Origin: Neostapfia colusana
Taxonomy: Eukaryota > Streptophyta > Magnoliopsida > Poales > Poaceae
Length of the DNA: 64,000 nt
Assembly: GCA_030760725.1 (NCBI GenBank)
Contig: JASWHV010000002.1
Coordinates: 60,877,900-60,941,899 of the forward strand
Direction of reading: 5' to 3'
Part shown: one piece after another, positions 33,599-46,403 of the stretch
How the letters are laid out: each line of letters begins with the position of its first letter
Numbering within the stretch: position 1 is the stretch's first letter
The notes under the pieces: model-generated
Seen by the model: the letters and a program-made list of their open reading frames with translations, nothing else
What the model was told of the DNA's origin: nothing
Databases searched by the model: none
Position numbers and translations under genes: made by a program

Positions 33599-33956
33599 GG
33601 TTGTACCTTGGGCAACTCGGGTCTGTTGCCTCCAGGTATCTCTCCTCCCACACATGCTGAGCTCGTCCCTCCACCGGAACGAGTGCGTATGGAGTTCCCT
33701 CCATAGCCTGCACGTGTAGTTGACAGAAACGTGACATAGTGTCACGGGCTGCCACTTGCCACATCCCTTCCGATTGTCTTCCTCTCACCGTGACGGTGAA
33801 TGGCACCCAACCGGGTGGCGTAGGCCCTGCAGGAACCTCGACATGGATCGTCCACGTCTTGTTCCCCTCTTCGCCTTCTTCCTTGGCGAAGTATTGCGGC
33901 ATCTGGTTGTACCCGAAATATTGGAGCATTTGCCACAATGCTTCCGGGTAGCCGCT
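33599..33956 (-). pseudogene. Left copy of the D pre-gag gene, truncated fragment
   Basis: Nearly identical to 55873-56230 and encoding the same WQMLQYFGYNQMPQYFAKEE to YLEATDPSCPRYN segment. It is cut on the right by the insertion of element C (its first codons continue at 44853-44909) and ends on the left at about 33599, where similarity to D stops abruptly; beyond this the frame runs into unrelated sequence. Confidence 0.9.
33952..33956. repeat. Target site duplication (left) of element C
   Basis: CCGCT, repeated at 44848-44852. The uninterrupted site is present in the other D copy near 56230 (GTAGCCGCTACGG). Confidence 0.97.
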
Positions 33957-36900
33957 TGTAACACCCCAAATTTTGATTCAAAACTCTAAACCATGTTCAG
34001 AGGGGAATTTAAAAATTTTTGGACGTGTTGCATGTTTTGCAAAAATTCAAATTCAAACTGGAATTCAAATTATACTCAAAACAGAAAAGAAATGGAAAAA
34101 AAGAAAAAGAGAAACGGGAAAAAAACCGGCCGGTGGGCCGAAACCCGCCAGCCGGCCCAGTTTCCCCGCGCCAGCCCGCCCCCGCGCGCCCGTGCTGTCT
34201 CTCACAGACGGGTGGGACCCACCTGTCATCCCCAACCTCGCTCGCGCCGACCCCGGACTTTTCCTCCCGAGCGCGCGCGATCTAAACGCCCGGAAACCGC
34301 GTCCCTCAGCCCGAATTCTGATCCCGGAAGACTCAAACTCGATCACAACCAACTCACCGCCCTCCCCCGGCTATAAAAACCCCAGCCCCGATCATTTTTT
34401 CCCACGCGATCGCCGATTTTTACTCCGGTGAGCACCGAGACTTCGCCGGTGAATTCTGGCTGATCTAAGCTCGGAAACTCTTATCTAACTCGCTGGTCTT
34501 GATCCACCGCCTCCGGGGAGCTTTGCAGGTGCAGAAAACTCGGAGAGTTACGGTGTAAACCCAGCGCCGACGAGCTTCGCCGTGGTTTTGCCTCGGACCT
34601 CGCCGCCGATCACTTTCCAGGACCCCCGAGCTCGAGAAAAACCCCGAGGTGAGATCCCCGACCTCCCCTCTACCGATCTATGCCATAAGATCACAGTTCT
34701 AGGCAGAATTCTCGCGGATCCGAAACTTTCCGGCGAGATCGCCGCTTCCCGCCGCCGTGCGCCGTCGGCAGCGCCGCCCGCGCTCGATCAGAGCGACGTG
34801 GCCGCTTGTGCGCCGTTTATTTTAAATCGCACGGTAGACTTTAAATCCCCGCGTACCAGTTCGATGTTATAATCTCAGCCGTCGGTTTAAAATCGGACGG
34901 TCCACGTCAGCCCCGCGTTATAAAGACTGGATTTCTTACGTGCTACCCCCTGGGGTTCTCTGGAATTGAGAGCTAGCCCCGGAAACTTCAGATCTAGCCC
35001 CTGGAACTCCAGAAAATCATGTAAATTCATTTAAAAATCAGTTTTAACCCCTGGACGTAATAAAAATTAGGAAAAACACCTCTGATAAGTGTAGCTAGAC
35101 CCCTGGAAATTATGAAAATAATATTATAGACCCTGTAATGGGTGAGTTCATTATTTTAGCCCTGTTTAGTATTTAATTTAGGAAATTGAATATGTAACTA
35201 GTGTTTAAAAATTAAAAAGTGGGACAAACATATTGTCAAAATTAAGTTAAAGACTTTCTCAGTGTTTAGAAAATTTTGGAGTGAGATAAAAACATATTTT
35301 GGACAGAATTGAATCTGTTTAATTTATTATTCACATTTAGGGACACATTTTTAAGGAAAGAATAGCTCTAGAAAAATAGGGAAAATAATTATGAAATAGT
35401 TTACATCAGAGGCCAAGGTCAAAATATGTTATTCAATTATTTAGGACCAAAACCTATACTGTTTAGATGATGTGTATTACTAATTTCATAATAAAATACA
35501 CAATTATACATAGGAATATAAATCTGAAAATATAGCAACTAGTAAATGATAAATGGAGTTTTTAAAAATTCAAAGAGTTCAGTTTAGGGTTGATAGAAAT
35601 TATGAAGGCACATATGGAGAAGAAAAATACTTTTCTTACATACTTGGTAGTTTAATATAAGGAATTTATTTAAAACTGAAACACACACATATATACATAT
35701 ATATATATATATAGTATGTAAGTATAAATATGAACACCAAAGTAGGAATCATACACATATAAATAAAAGTGTGTGCAAGCCACAAATCAACACACAAAGT
35801 AACCACAACACATATAATGGTGAATGAATTTCATAAATATGAAATGTGTGGTTTGTATGAAGTAGAAGTGTGAACTATGTCTTATGATTGTTGTTTTTCT
35901 TTTGCTATGTGTGATGGTATGAAGTAGAACCTGTTCAAGAGCAAGTTATTCCTTTCCAAGATCAGGACTACCCATTTCAAGAGCAGCAAGAAGGAGGCAA
36001 GTGTCCTTGACCACTTTGATCCTATGCTAGGATGTGTAGATAGAATTATTTGCATTGTCAAATGAAATATGAAACCCATGCTAGGAAAGTTTCCCTAGAA
36101 TTGCATTACCTTGTTTCCTTGTAGCTTGGGTTAGGATTTATTTTGTCATGTCATTTATTTACATGCATATGCTTAGCCATGCTTAGAATGGGATATTTGG
36201 GATATGAGAGCATCAGTTTATTATACCATACTCTTGAATGAGCTATTGTGAGTTATGTAGAGGTAGGGATCAAGGCAAGTTGGATGTTTTGGTTGTGTGC
36301 TGGGTGCACGAGACTTGGGTTTGTGTTTAGTACTTGCCTGGATCCTAAGGACCGGTTCATGGAGCATGTAACCCGGCTTTACAGTGCCAACCACATGCTG
36401 AGATGGGGCAGCTTGGCCAATTAATTAGGTGTATCCCCGGCGTAGTATGGGTGTGTTGGATGGTGCGGGGAGTAGGTGTCAGCTGGACTACCATATGAAC
36501 CGCAAGGCTCAAGAGGGGGCCACTGCAGCGGGGTTGGAGCCTCTTGTATGCTGTTAGGGGTGAAACCTCAGTGGGCCCATGCTCGTCGGGAATCCCTTTG
36601 TAAAGGCTTCGTAGTGATCTCCTGGCTACACACCTGGGAAGTGTGAATGTGGATCGTAGCCACTGGCATAATGGAGGTTCTTTTAGTCCACCCGGCAACG
36701 GGGGATGAAATCACTACATGTGGGTACAGTGGTACAAACTCTGCAGAGTTAAAACTGTCTTGACAGCCGTGCTCACGGTTAAGAGCGGCCTGGACTTATT
36801 CATGATTAGAGGATTGATGGTTTTGGAAGTTAAGCGGGAAGCTTAACATTGGAAATGATGTTATGGTTATTGGATTATGATGATGGGATGGGAGTTTGGG

Positions 36901-37211
36901 ACCATTTCACCTGTGTAGTAATGTAGGTGCTTAATAAGCTAAGATGATAGGTATTAATTGCGTAGTGCTTTAACCATGAGTTCAACCTCTCCTTGTTCTA
37001 GCCATGCATGATATAATTTTCCCACACTTGCTGAGTACCATTGGTACTCAACCTTGCATATTTGTTGGTTTATATTGCTGCTCAGGTCAAGATAATGAGG
37101 TGGTGTATAATGACCAAGATTTTGGACCCGAGGAAGGTTTTTTTTAGGTTCATGAAGACCCCCGGGCAACGCCTGTGATGGAGCCCTAAAGAATAATATT
37201 CCGCTGCTAGT
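33957..37211 (+). repeat. 5' LTR of element C, missing its last ~182 bp
   Basis: TGTAACACCCCAAATTTTG to CCGCTGCTAG(T). Matches 41412-44665. TATA box at 34372. A CA/TA microsatellite lies at 35682-35714 (43136-43169 in the partner). Confidence 0.95.
34570..37147 (+). pseudogene. LTR-encoded three-exon small protein, copy in 5' LTR of C
   Basis: Exons 34570-34648 (donor CCCGAG|GTGAGAT), 35928-35996 (acceptor GAAGTAG, donor GGAG|GCAAGT), 37086-37147 (acceptor TTGCTGCTCAG, TAG at 37145-37147). Both introns are phase 1 and the joined frame stays open: exon 2 gives EQVIPFQDQDYPFQEQQEG and exon 3 gives VVYNDQDFGPEEGFF. Where B has ATG this copy has ACG (34570-34572), so the start is lost or lies upstream in the open frame. 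The stop matches that of B in position. About 70 codons; acidic and Gln-rich, no known domain. Intron 2 is a GC-AG intron of 1089 bp. Confidence 0.5.
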
Positions 37212-40200
37212 AAGATGAGGATAATACAATGCCAAGGGTATGAGAGGGTCCTGTTTGCCTCTCATCAATTGCATGGACCTGCTGCTGATTGGTGGACCGC
37301 CTACGTGGCCGCCCATCATGACCCTGAGAACATCACTTGGGAAGAGTTCAAGCGTAGCTTCCGCAACCACTACATCCCAAGAGGTGAACTCAAAAACAAG
37401 AGGAAGGAGTTTTTGGGACTGCAGCAGGGAAACATGACTGTGAGGGAATACCTCACTAAATTTACTCAACTATCCCGTTATGCTCCACGAGACATAGAGA
37501 CTGATGAGCAGAAACAAGATTGTTTCGTGGAAGGACTTACCGCAGAGATGCAGTGTGCCATGTCCTCCAATGAGTATGAAAGCTTGCAAAAGATGGTGGA
37601 CAGAGCATTTGTGGTGGAAAGGAAGCTAAAGGCCTTGGAAAATGAGAATAAGAGGAAGGCGGGGTGGTCACATCAGGCCTCAGGGAGCAACACCCGCCCA
37701 CGTATGATGCAACAACCTACGGGGCAGACGAGCCGTGCTGCGGTACCCTATTCAGCACCAAGAGGGTACAACCCAAACTACAGACCACCCGCAGCACCAG
37801 CACAGCCACCACGTCAGTTTGTACAGCAGCCTCGCACCGCATATCCACCTCGACCAGCAGTACAAGGACCCCCAAACCAACCCCAAGACAACAAGGGCCC
37901 AGCATCTAAGATTGGGGTGCAATGTTTCAGCTGTGGTGAAGTGGGGCACTACGCCCATAAATGCCCAAAGAAGAAGCCTGCGCCGCCACAACAGCAGAAT
38001 GTATTGAGAGGACGGGTGAACCATGTCACTATGGAGGAAGCACAAGAGGCACCCGACGTGGTAGTTGGTAAGTTTCCTGCCAATTTACACCTTGCAACTC
38101 TGCTGTTTGATTCTGGTGCTACCCACTCGTTCATTGCTCAAGGGTTTGTTAAGAAGTATGACCTAGCAACCACACAAATGAACCATATGCTAGCCGTAAA
38201 CTCTCCAGGTGGAGAAATAAGGACAAGACAAGTGTGTCCCAAAGTGAGCCTAGACATTAATGGGGTAGTATTTACTGCTAACCTCATAGTGATAGATTCA
38301 CGAGGGATAGATATTATTCTGGGTATGGATTGGTTGACCAAACATAAAGGAATCATCCATTGTTCGACCAGAACGGTGGAACTAACTCACCCCAGTGGCA
38401 CCCGAGTAAAGTTCATAATGATACACGAGCCTAGGAGGCACATTAAATTAAATCAAGTGGAGGTGAAAGTTGAGGAAATCAGGACTATCAGGGAATATCC
38501 AGATGTTTTTCCGGAAGAATTGCCAGGTATGCCTCCCAACCGTGACGTGGAATTCGCAATTGAGCTAGTACCGGGAACAGCCCCGATATACAAGAGACCT
38601 TATCGAATGGACTCCAAGCAGCTAGAAGAGCTCAAGGATCATTTGAGAGAATTGACGGAGAAGGGGTATATTCGCCCTAGTTCCTCACCATGGGGAGCTC
38701 CGGTGATATTTGTGCCCAAGAAAGACGGAACCCAAAGGTTATGCGTGGATTACCGTGCCTTGAATGAGGTAACCATCAAAAACAAGTACCCATTACCCCG
38801 CATTGAAGACTTGTTTGATCAGTTGAGGGGAGCTTATGTGTTCTCAAAAATTGATCTCAGGTCGGGGTACCACCAACTCAAGATAAGGCAATCAGATATT
38901 CCCAAGACAGCTTTCGTATCTCGGTACGGACTATATGAATACACTGTCATGCCTTTTGGGCTAACCAATGCCCCGGCATATTTCATGTACCTCATGAACA
39001 AGGTATTCATGGAATATCTGGACAAATTTGTGGTGGTTTTCATAGATGATATTCTCGTCTTCTCCAAAGATGAAGAAGAACATGAGAAACATCTAAGGTT
39101 GGTGTTACAGAGGCTGAGAGAACACCAACTATATGCCAAGTTGAGCAAGTGTGAGTTTTGGCTGAAGAGAGTTCCCTTTTTAGGACATATAATCTCGGAG
39201 GGAGGAATCTCCATAGATCCCACCAAAATCGAGGATATCCAGAAGTGGAAAACCCCTGAAAATGTCGGGGAAGTTCGAAGCTTTTTGGGATTGGCTGGAT
39301 ACTATCGACGGTTTATTGAGGGATTCTCCAAGATCTCGAGTCCTCTCACCAAACTGTTGGAGAAGGGAATCACATTCACCTGGACGCCACAGTGCGAGAC
39401 GAGCTTTCAGGAGTTAAAGAAGAGATTGACAACAGCCCCAGTGCTGGTTATGCCAGATATGCAGAAGAATTTCATAGTGTACTGCGATGCCTCTGGAAAT
39501 GGGTTGGGATGTGTTCTCATGCAAGAAGGACATGTCGTGGCATATGCATCCCGGCAGCTTCGGAAGCACGAGAAGAACTATCCTACACATGATCTAGAAC
39601 TAGCTGCAGTGGTACACGCGTTGAAAATTTGGCGGCACTATTTGATGGGGAAGAGGACAGAGATATATACGGATCATAAGAGTTTGAAGTACATATTCAC
39701 ACAGCCAGATCTCAATCTCCGACAAAGGAGATGGTTAGAGCTAATCAATGACTTTGATGTGGGCATCAACTATCATCCTGGGAAAGCAAACGTCGTGGCC
39801 GATGCTTTGAGTCAGAAAGTGCAGGTCAATAAGTTGAGCTTGAAGGACATGCCTGCAGAATTTAAGGACGAGGTTATAAGACTCAATCTATGTCTAGTAA
39901 ATAGTGGTGAAGCCATCGCCATGGAAGTGGACTCCACACTCGAGCAAGACATACGCGAGGGCCAAAAGAATGATGAGAAGATACAAGAGATCAGACAGCT
40001 CATTAAGGAAAATAAAGCTCCTGGTTTTAGAGAGGATGAATAGGGAACGGTGTGGCACGGGAAAAGGATCTGTGTGCCAGAAGTAAAAGAGATCCGTGAA
40101 TTAATTTTGAAGGAGGCTCACGATTCCGACTATTCCATTCATCCTGGGAGTACGAAGATGTACCAGGACCTCAAAAGCAGGTATTGGTGGTATGGCATGA

Positions 40201-41366
40201 AGTGAGATGTCGCGGAACATGTTGCCCTATGTGACACATGTCAGTTGGTGAAAGCAGAACATCAACGACCTGCGGGATTATTGCAACCACTCAAAGTGCC
40301 TGAATGGAAGTGGGAAGAAATCAGCATGGATTTTGTCGTGTGATTGCCTAGGACCCAATCCGGGTATGATTCAATATGGGTCGTTATTGATAGGCTAAAC
40401 AAGGTAGCTCATTTCATCCCTGTGAAAGAAAGCTACAGCGGGTCCAAATTGGCAGAATTGTACATGTCAAGGATTGTGTGTTACCATGGAGTGCCAAAGA
40501 AGATAGTGTCGGACCGAGGGACACAGTTCACCTCGAGGTTTTGGCAAAAGTTGCATGAAACCATGGGAACCCATCTGAATTTCAGCTCTGCCTATCATCC
40601 CCAAACTGACGGGCAGACGGAGAGAACCAATCAGATCCTTGAAGATATGTTAAGGGCATGTGCACTCAAAAACAATAGGAGTTGGGACAAGAACTTACCG
40701 TATGCGGAGTTTTCCTATAACAACAGTTATCAAGCTAGTATGAAGATGTCACCGTTTGAAGCTTTGTATGGAAGGAAGTGAAGAACTCCCCTATTTTGGA
40801 ACCAAACAGGAGAAAGTAAAGTGTTTGGTCCAGAAGTGCTACAAGAAGCCGAAGCGAAGGTGAGGGAGATTCGCAACAACTTGAGGATAGCACAAACACG
40901 CCAGAAGAGTTATGCTGATGTACGAAGAAGAGAACTCGTTTTCAACGTGGGAGACTATGTTTATCTCAAGGTGTCCCCTATCAGAGGACTTCGTCGGTTC
41001 AAGGTGAAAGGGAAGTTGTCACCTCGATACATCGGACCCTTTCAAGTTTTGGAAAGAAAAGGCGAAGTGGCGTACCAACTAGAGTTACCGGTTCATCTAT
41101 CGGACGTGCACGATGTATTTCATGTGTCACAACTCAAGAAATGTCAGAGGACGCCTAAAGAGGTGTTACCCATGAATGAAGTGGATGTAGCTGAAGATTT
41201 GTCTTATGTCGAGCAACCATACAAGATTTTGGAGACGATGGAACGCCTCACCAGAAACAAGAGAATCCGGATGTGCAAGGTGCAGTGGAAGCATCACTCA
41301 GAAGAGGAAGCTACCTGGGAACGGGAAGATGAGCTCAAGGCACAATTTCCGGAATTGTTTTCTTAG
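37212..41366 (+). pseudogene. gag-pol with chromodomain, element C
   Basis: Starts within gag at KMRIIQCQGYER, about 105 residues after the start seen in B. One frame is kept throughout without shifts: capsid, CCHC (CFSCGEVGHYAHKC), protease FDSGATHSF, RT FIDDILVFS (near 39045), RNase H YCDASGNGLGC (near 39480), integrase HHCC and DDE residues (MDFVV, SDRGTQF, GQTERTN), and a C-terminal chromodomain (ILETMERLTRNKRIRMCKVQW). Only four stops interrupt it: TAG 40041-40043, TGA 40203-40205, TGA 40341-40343 and TGA 40779-40781, all in integrase. The first 942 codons (37215-40043) are open. Confidence 0.95.
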
Positions 41367-41396
41367 AAACACCAATCTCGAGGACGAGATTTCTTT

Positions 41397-41411
41397 TAAG
41401 GGGGGTAGAGC
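41397..41411 (+). other. Polypurine tract of element C
   Basis: TTAAGGGGGGTAGAGC-type tract immediately before TGTAACACCCC of the 3' LTR. Confidence 0.88.
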
Positions 41412-44400
41412 TGTAACACCCCAAATTTTGATTCAAAACTCTAAACCATGTTCAGAGGGGAATTTAAAAATTTTTGGACGTGTTGCATGTTTTGCAAAAA
41501 TTCAAATTCAAACTGGAATTCAAATTATACTGAAAACAGAAAAGAAATGGAAAAAAGAAAAAGAGAAACGGGAAAAAAACCGGCCAGTGAGCCGAAACCC
41601 GCCAGCCGGCCCAGTTTCCCCGCGCCAGCCCGCCCCCGCGCGCCCGTGCGGTCTCTCACAGACGGGTGGGACCCACCTGTCATCCCCAACCTCGCTCGCG
41701 CCGACCCCGGACTTTTCCTCCCGAGCGCGCGCGATCTTAACCGCCCGGAAACTGCGTCCCTCAGCCCGAATTCTGATCCCGGAAGACTCAAACTCGATCA
41801 CAACCAACTCACCGCCCTCCCCCGGCTATAAAAACCCTAGCCCCGATCAGTTTTTCCCACGCGATCGCCGATTTTTACTCCGGTGAGCACCGAGACTTCG
41901 CCGGTGAATTCTAGCTGATCTAAGCTCGGAAACTCTGATCTAACTCGCTGGTCTTGATCCACCGCCTCCGGGGAGCTTTGCAGGTGCAGAAAACTCGGAG
42001 AGTTACGGTGTAAACCCAGCGCCGACGTGCTTCGTCGTGGTTTTGCCTCGGACCTCGCCGCCGATCACTTTCCAGGACCCCCGAGCTCGAGAAAAACCCC
42101 GAGGTGAGATCCCCGACCTCCCCTCTACCGATCTATGCCATAAGATCACAGTTCTAGGCAGAATTCTCGCGGATCCGAAACTTTCCGGCGAGATCGCCGC
42201 TTCCCGCCGCCGTGCGCTGCCGGCAGCGCCGCCCGCGCTCGATCAGAGCGACGTGGCCGCTTGTGCGCCGTTTATTTTAAATCGCACGGTAGACTTTAAA
42301 TCCCCGCGTACCGGTTCGATGTTATAATCTCAGCCGTCGGTTTAAAATCGGACGGTCCACATCAGCCCCGCGTTATAAAGACTGGATTTCTTATGTGCTA
42401 CCCCCTGGGGTTCTCTGGAATTGAGAGCTAGCCCCGGAAACTTCAGATCTAGCCCCTGGAACTCCAGAAAATCATGTAAATTCATTTAAAAATCAGTTTT
42501 AGCCCCTGGACGTAATAAAAATTAGGAAAAACACCTCTGATAAGTGTAGCTAGACCCCTGGAAATTATGAAAATAATATTATAGACCCTGTAATGGGTGA
42601 GTTCATTATTTTAGCCCTGTTTAGTATTTAATTTAGGAAATTGAATATGTAACTAGTTTTTAAAAATTAAAAAGTGGGACAAACATATTGTCAAAATTAA
42701 GTTAAAGACTTTCTCAGTGTTTAGAAAATTTTGGAGTGAGATAAAAACATATTTTGGACAGAATTGAATCTGTTTAATTTATTATTCACATTTAGGGACA
42801 CATTTTTAAGGAAAGAATAGCTCTAGAAAAATAGGGAAAATAATTATGAAATAGTTTACATCAGAGGCCAAGGTCAAAATATGTTATTCAATTATTTAGG
42901 ACCAAAACCTATACTGTTTAGATGATGTGTATTACTAATTTCATAATAAAATACACAATTATACATAGGAATATAAATCTGAAAATATAGCAACTAGTAA
43001 ATGATAAATGGAGTTTTTAAAAATTCAAAGAGTTCAGTTTAGGGTTGATAGAAATTATGAAGGCACATATGCAGAAGAAAAATACTTTTCTTACATACTT
43101 GGTAGTTTAATATAAGGAATTTATTTAAAACTGAAACACACACATATATACATATATATATATATATAGTATGTAAGTATAAATATGAACACCAAAGTAG
43201 GAATCATACACATATAAATAAAAGTGTGTGAAAGCCACAAATCAACACACAAAGTAACCACAACACATATAATGGTGAATGAATTTCATAAATATGAAAT
43301 GTGTGGTTTGTATGAAGTAGAAGTGTGAACTATGTCTTATGATTGTTGTTTTTCTTTTGCTATGTGTGATGGTATGAAGTAGAACCTGTTCAAGAGCAAG
43401 TTATTCCTTTCCAAGATCAGGACTACCCATTTCAAGAGCAGCAAGAAGGAGGCAAGTGTCCTTGACCACTTTGATCCTATGCTAGGATGTGTAGATAGAA
43501 TTATTTGCATTGTCAAATGAAATATGAAACCCATGCTAGGAAAGTTTCCCTAGAATTGCATTACCTTGTTTCCTTGTAGCTTGGGTTGAGATTTATTTTG
43601 TCATGTCATTTATTTACATGCATATGCTTAGCCATGCTTAGAATGGGATATTTGGGATATGAGAGCATCAGTTTATTATACCATACTCTTGAATGAGCTA
43701 TTGTGAGTTATGTAGAGGTAGGGATCAAGGCAAGTTGGATGTTTTGGTTGTGTGCTGGGTGCACGAGACTTGGGTTTGTGTTTAGTACTTGCCTGGATCC
43801 TAAGGACCGGTTCATGGAGCATGTAACCCGGCTTTACAGTGCCAACCACATGCTGAGATGGGGCAGCTTGGCCAATTAATTAGGTGTATCCCCGGCGCAG
43901 TATGGGTGTGTTGGATGGTGCGGGGAGTAGGTGTCAGCTGGACTACCATATGAACCGCAAGGCTCAAGAGGGGGCCACTGCAGCGGGGTTGGAGCCTCTT
44001 GTATGCTGTTAGGGGTGAAACCTCAGTGGGCCCACGCTCATCGGGAATCCCTTTGTAAAGGCTTCGTAGTGATCTCCTGGCTACACACCTGGGAAGTGTG
44101 AATGTGGATCGTAGCCACTGGCATAATGGAGGTTTTTTAGTCCACCCGACAACGGGGGATGAAATCACTACATGTGGGTACAGTGGTACAAACTCTGCAG
44201 AGTTAAAACTGTCTTGACAGCCGTGCTCACAGTTAAGAGCGGCCTGGACTTATTCATGATTAGAGGATTGATGGTTTTGGAAGTTAAGCGGGAAGCTTAA
44301 CATTGGAAATGTTGTTATGGTTATTGGATTATGATGATGGGATGGGAGTTTGGGACCATTTCACCTGTGTAGTAATGTAGGTGCTTAATAAGCTAAGGTG

Positions 44401-44847
44401 ATAGGTATTAATTGCGTGGTGCTTTAACCATGAGTTCAACCTCTCCTTGTTCTAGCCATGCATGATATAATTTTCCCACACTTGCTGAGTACCATTGGTA
44501 CTCAACCTTGCATATTTGTTGGTTTATATTGCTGCTCAGGTCAAGATAATGAGGTGGTGTATAATGACCAAGATTTTGGACCCGAGGAAGGTTTTTTTTA
44601 TGTTCATGAAGACCCCCGGGCAACGCCTGTGATGGAGCCCTAAAGAATAATATTCCGCTGCTAGTTTATTTACTTGTGATGAAGCATTGGTGTCCATTGA
44701 GACATTTGCAATGTAAGACTTATTTATATTCGACACCTGGCTTGTAATAAATGATGCTTCACTATTTGTCATCACATGTATGAGAAAATGATCCTGGCAT
44801 ACATGTGATATTCACTTGGTTGTTCTTCGGAAAAACCGGGTGTGACA
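41412..44847 (+). repeat. 3' LTR of element C (3436 bp)
   Basis: TGTAACACCCC to GGTGTGACA, followed by the CCGCT duplication. TATA box at 41827. It is the only complete uninterrupted LTR of the B/C family in the window and serves as the reference for the family. Confidence 0.97.
42025..44643 (+). pseudogene. LTR-encoded three-exon small protein, copy in 3' LTR of C
   Basis: Exons 42025-42103, 43383-43451 (69 nt) and 44540-44643. Splice sites are as in the 5' LTR copy, including the GC donor. ACG replaces ATG. The stop used by B and by the 5' LTR of C (TAG) is TAT here, so the frame runs 14 codons further to TAA at 44641-44643. Otherwise the joined frame is open. Confidence 0.48.
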
Positions 44848-44852
44848 CCGCT
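44848..44852. repeat. Target site duplication (right) of element C
   Basis: CCGCT, partner of 33952-33956. Confidence 0.97.
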
Positions 44853-44909
44853 ACGGTCAGAACAGTGGGAAACTACCCACCCGTTCTCCAACTGTTTATC
44901 TGCTGCCAT
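44853..44909 (-). pseudogene. First codons of the left-copy D pre-gag gene
   Basis: ATG at 44909-44907, MAADKQLENGWVVSHCS, identical in frame to 56289-56233; separated from the rest (33956-33599) by element C. An acceptor-like TTTTTACAG lies directly before the ATG. Confidence 0.85.
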
Positions 44910-46391
44910 CTGTAAAAATATATTTGAGAAATGTCAAATATTTATTTAAACAGTAAACCATTGAGTTATAACATAAGATATGTCATTGAACCCATAAAAC
45001 TTGGAAACATAGTTCAAATTTTAAACAAATTTGACTGCTGATCTGCTGTTCCCATGACAGCCCTGACCAGTTTCCATTTCAATCTGATTTAGGCCAGGTT
45101 AAAGCAAAACCAGTCCTGGAGCTCAACATCAAAGTTGAAGCTAACTTCAATAGCTTTCCAGCCAGTATTTGCTTGGCCTAAGATCTGTCCTGGTTCAAAA
45201 GTTATGAGATGTCAACGTTAACAGAATTTCTGGAATCAATTGGACAGCACCTCCCTGCTTTAGGTACTGAATTGATCCAAGAATCCCAGTTAATTCTGTT
45301 CCCAATCTGACAAAACTTTATGTTACAAAGTCGTAACCCATCTCATAAGCTTTCCAGAAGAACCTCATTTCCTATTTTTGGATTTTTAAGCAGAAAGTTA
45401 TGTTAATTTACAGAGAGTTTACAGGGAGTCTTTGCTCTGTCCTGTTTTCTGGACAGTTTCAACTCTACTGCATTTTTCGAGTGGTTAAGGGGTGAAACAC
45501 CTCTGGACCTCAACAGAAGAGTTGTAAAGCTCTTCCAACGCTTTCCAGAAATGTATCATACGACCCCAACCTCGAAAGAACTCAACCTCTAACCTCTGAT
45601 TAACTTCAGCCTTGATTCAGCTGAAAACAGAGTGCTCTGTCCTTAACATCCTATAAGTTGAAAACTTGTTAACTTTGAATATCCTGTTCAAGGGAAGGAG
45701 TTACATCAAGTTTTACTACTTTGGATCAAAACCTTCAAGTTTTTAAATGAAGTTGTTCATTTAGTTGGGTGTGACGTCGATGCATCACCAGATTATGTCG
45801 GTACTACGTCCTCACAAAGAAAAAACCTATACCGGACTTAGCCGGCTTCGTTAGTTCAGTGGCACTACTCGTCACTCGCACACGGATGCTACACGTCTAC
45901 CGTCTCGTGGTAAGGCTACCTGCAGAAACTCAATCAATCGTCAGACTCGGCTGCACACCGAGCCCGGAATCCATACAGTTCGTACACCCGGCCGTCATCA
46001 CTCGCCCGGATGTTCTCAAGCCAAACACGCCTTGAGTTGCGTGTTCACGTTTCAGACCACGTGACGGGGTCTCCCATGTTGCACCACGCACGCCAGGGAC
46101 AGACGTTGCTCGAATACCCCAAACGACATTAAGAGTCGTAGAGGATATCAAAGCGGGTCGGGTTACCTGCCACCCGTGGGGCTCCACCCTTCAGCTTGTG
46201 CGCACTGGTGGACAGCGCTTACGTGCACCCCCCAAGACATGAACGTCCCGAGATACACGATTTTCCGACATAACAAATAGGTTAATATGCCACTTTCTAT
46301 ATACTAATAACATCCTTATACGGGCTACTAACTCGTTCCTCACTGGATTTTTGAAAAAGAAGACCTTTGTACTGTGTTAAACCTCAAGCGA
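44910..46391 (-). other. Left copy of the D leader (5' untranslated region)
   Basis: About 1.48 kb nearly identical to 56290-57773. Without a convincing gene; an 85-codon frame (46187-45930) is preserved identically in the other copy (57569-57312), but so is its non-coding surrounding, so I do not call it coding. Confidence 0.7.
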
Positions 46392-46403
46392 GCTCTGATA
46401 CCA
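46392..46403 (-). other. Primer binding site next to the central D LTR
   Basis: TGGTATCAGAGC on the minus strand, directly after LTR sequence. It shows that the central LTR also acts as a 5' LTR of a second, truncated unit. Confidence 0.9.

Larger units (their letters stand above)
33957..44847 (+). mobile_element. Element C: Tekay/Del-like chromovirus, internally deleted (10.9 kb)
   Basis: Same family as B. 5' LTR 33957-37211 (3' end missing), gag-pol 37212-41366 (gag start missing), purine tract, full 3' LTR 41412-44847, perfect 5-bp target duplication. A deletion of about 1.8 kb fused the LTR to gag and removed the primer site, leader and pre-gag region. The LTRs differ by only a few tens of substitutions by eye over about 3.25 kb, so insertion is relatively recent; it post-dates D because it sits inside it. 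Confidence 0.95.

Noticed and set aside
45930..46187. 85-codon ORF repeated identically at 57312-57569
   Set aside because: It lies in the duplicated D leader, whose non-coding parts are equally conserved; the duplication is too recent to show selection.
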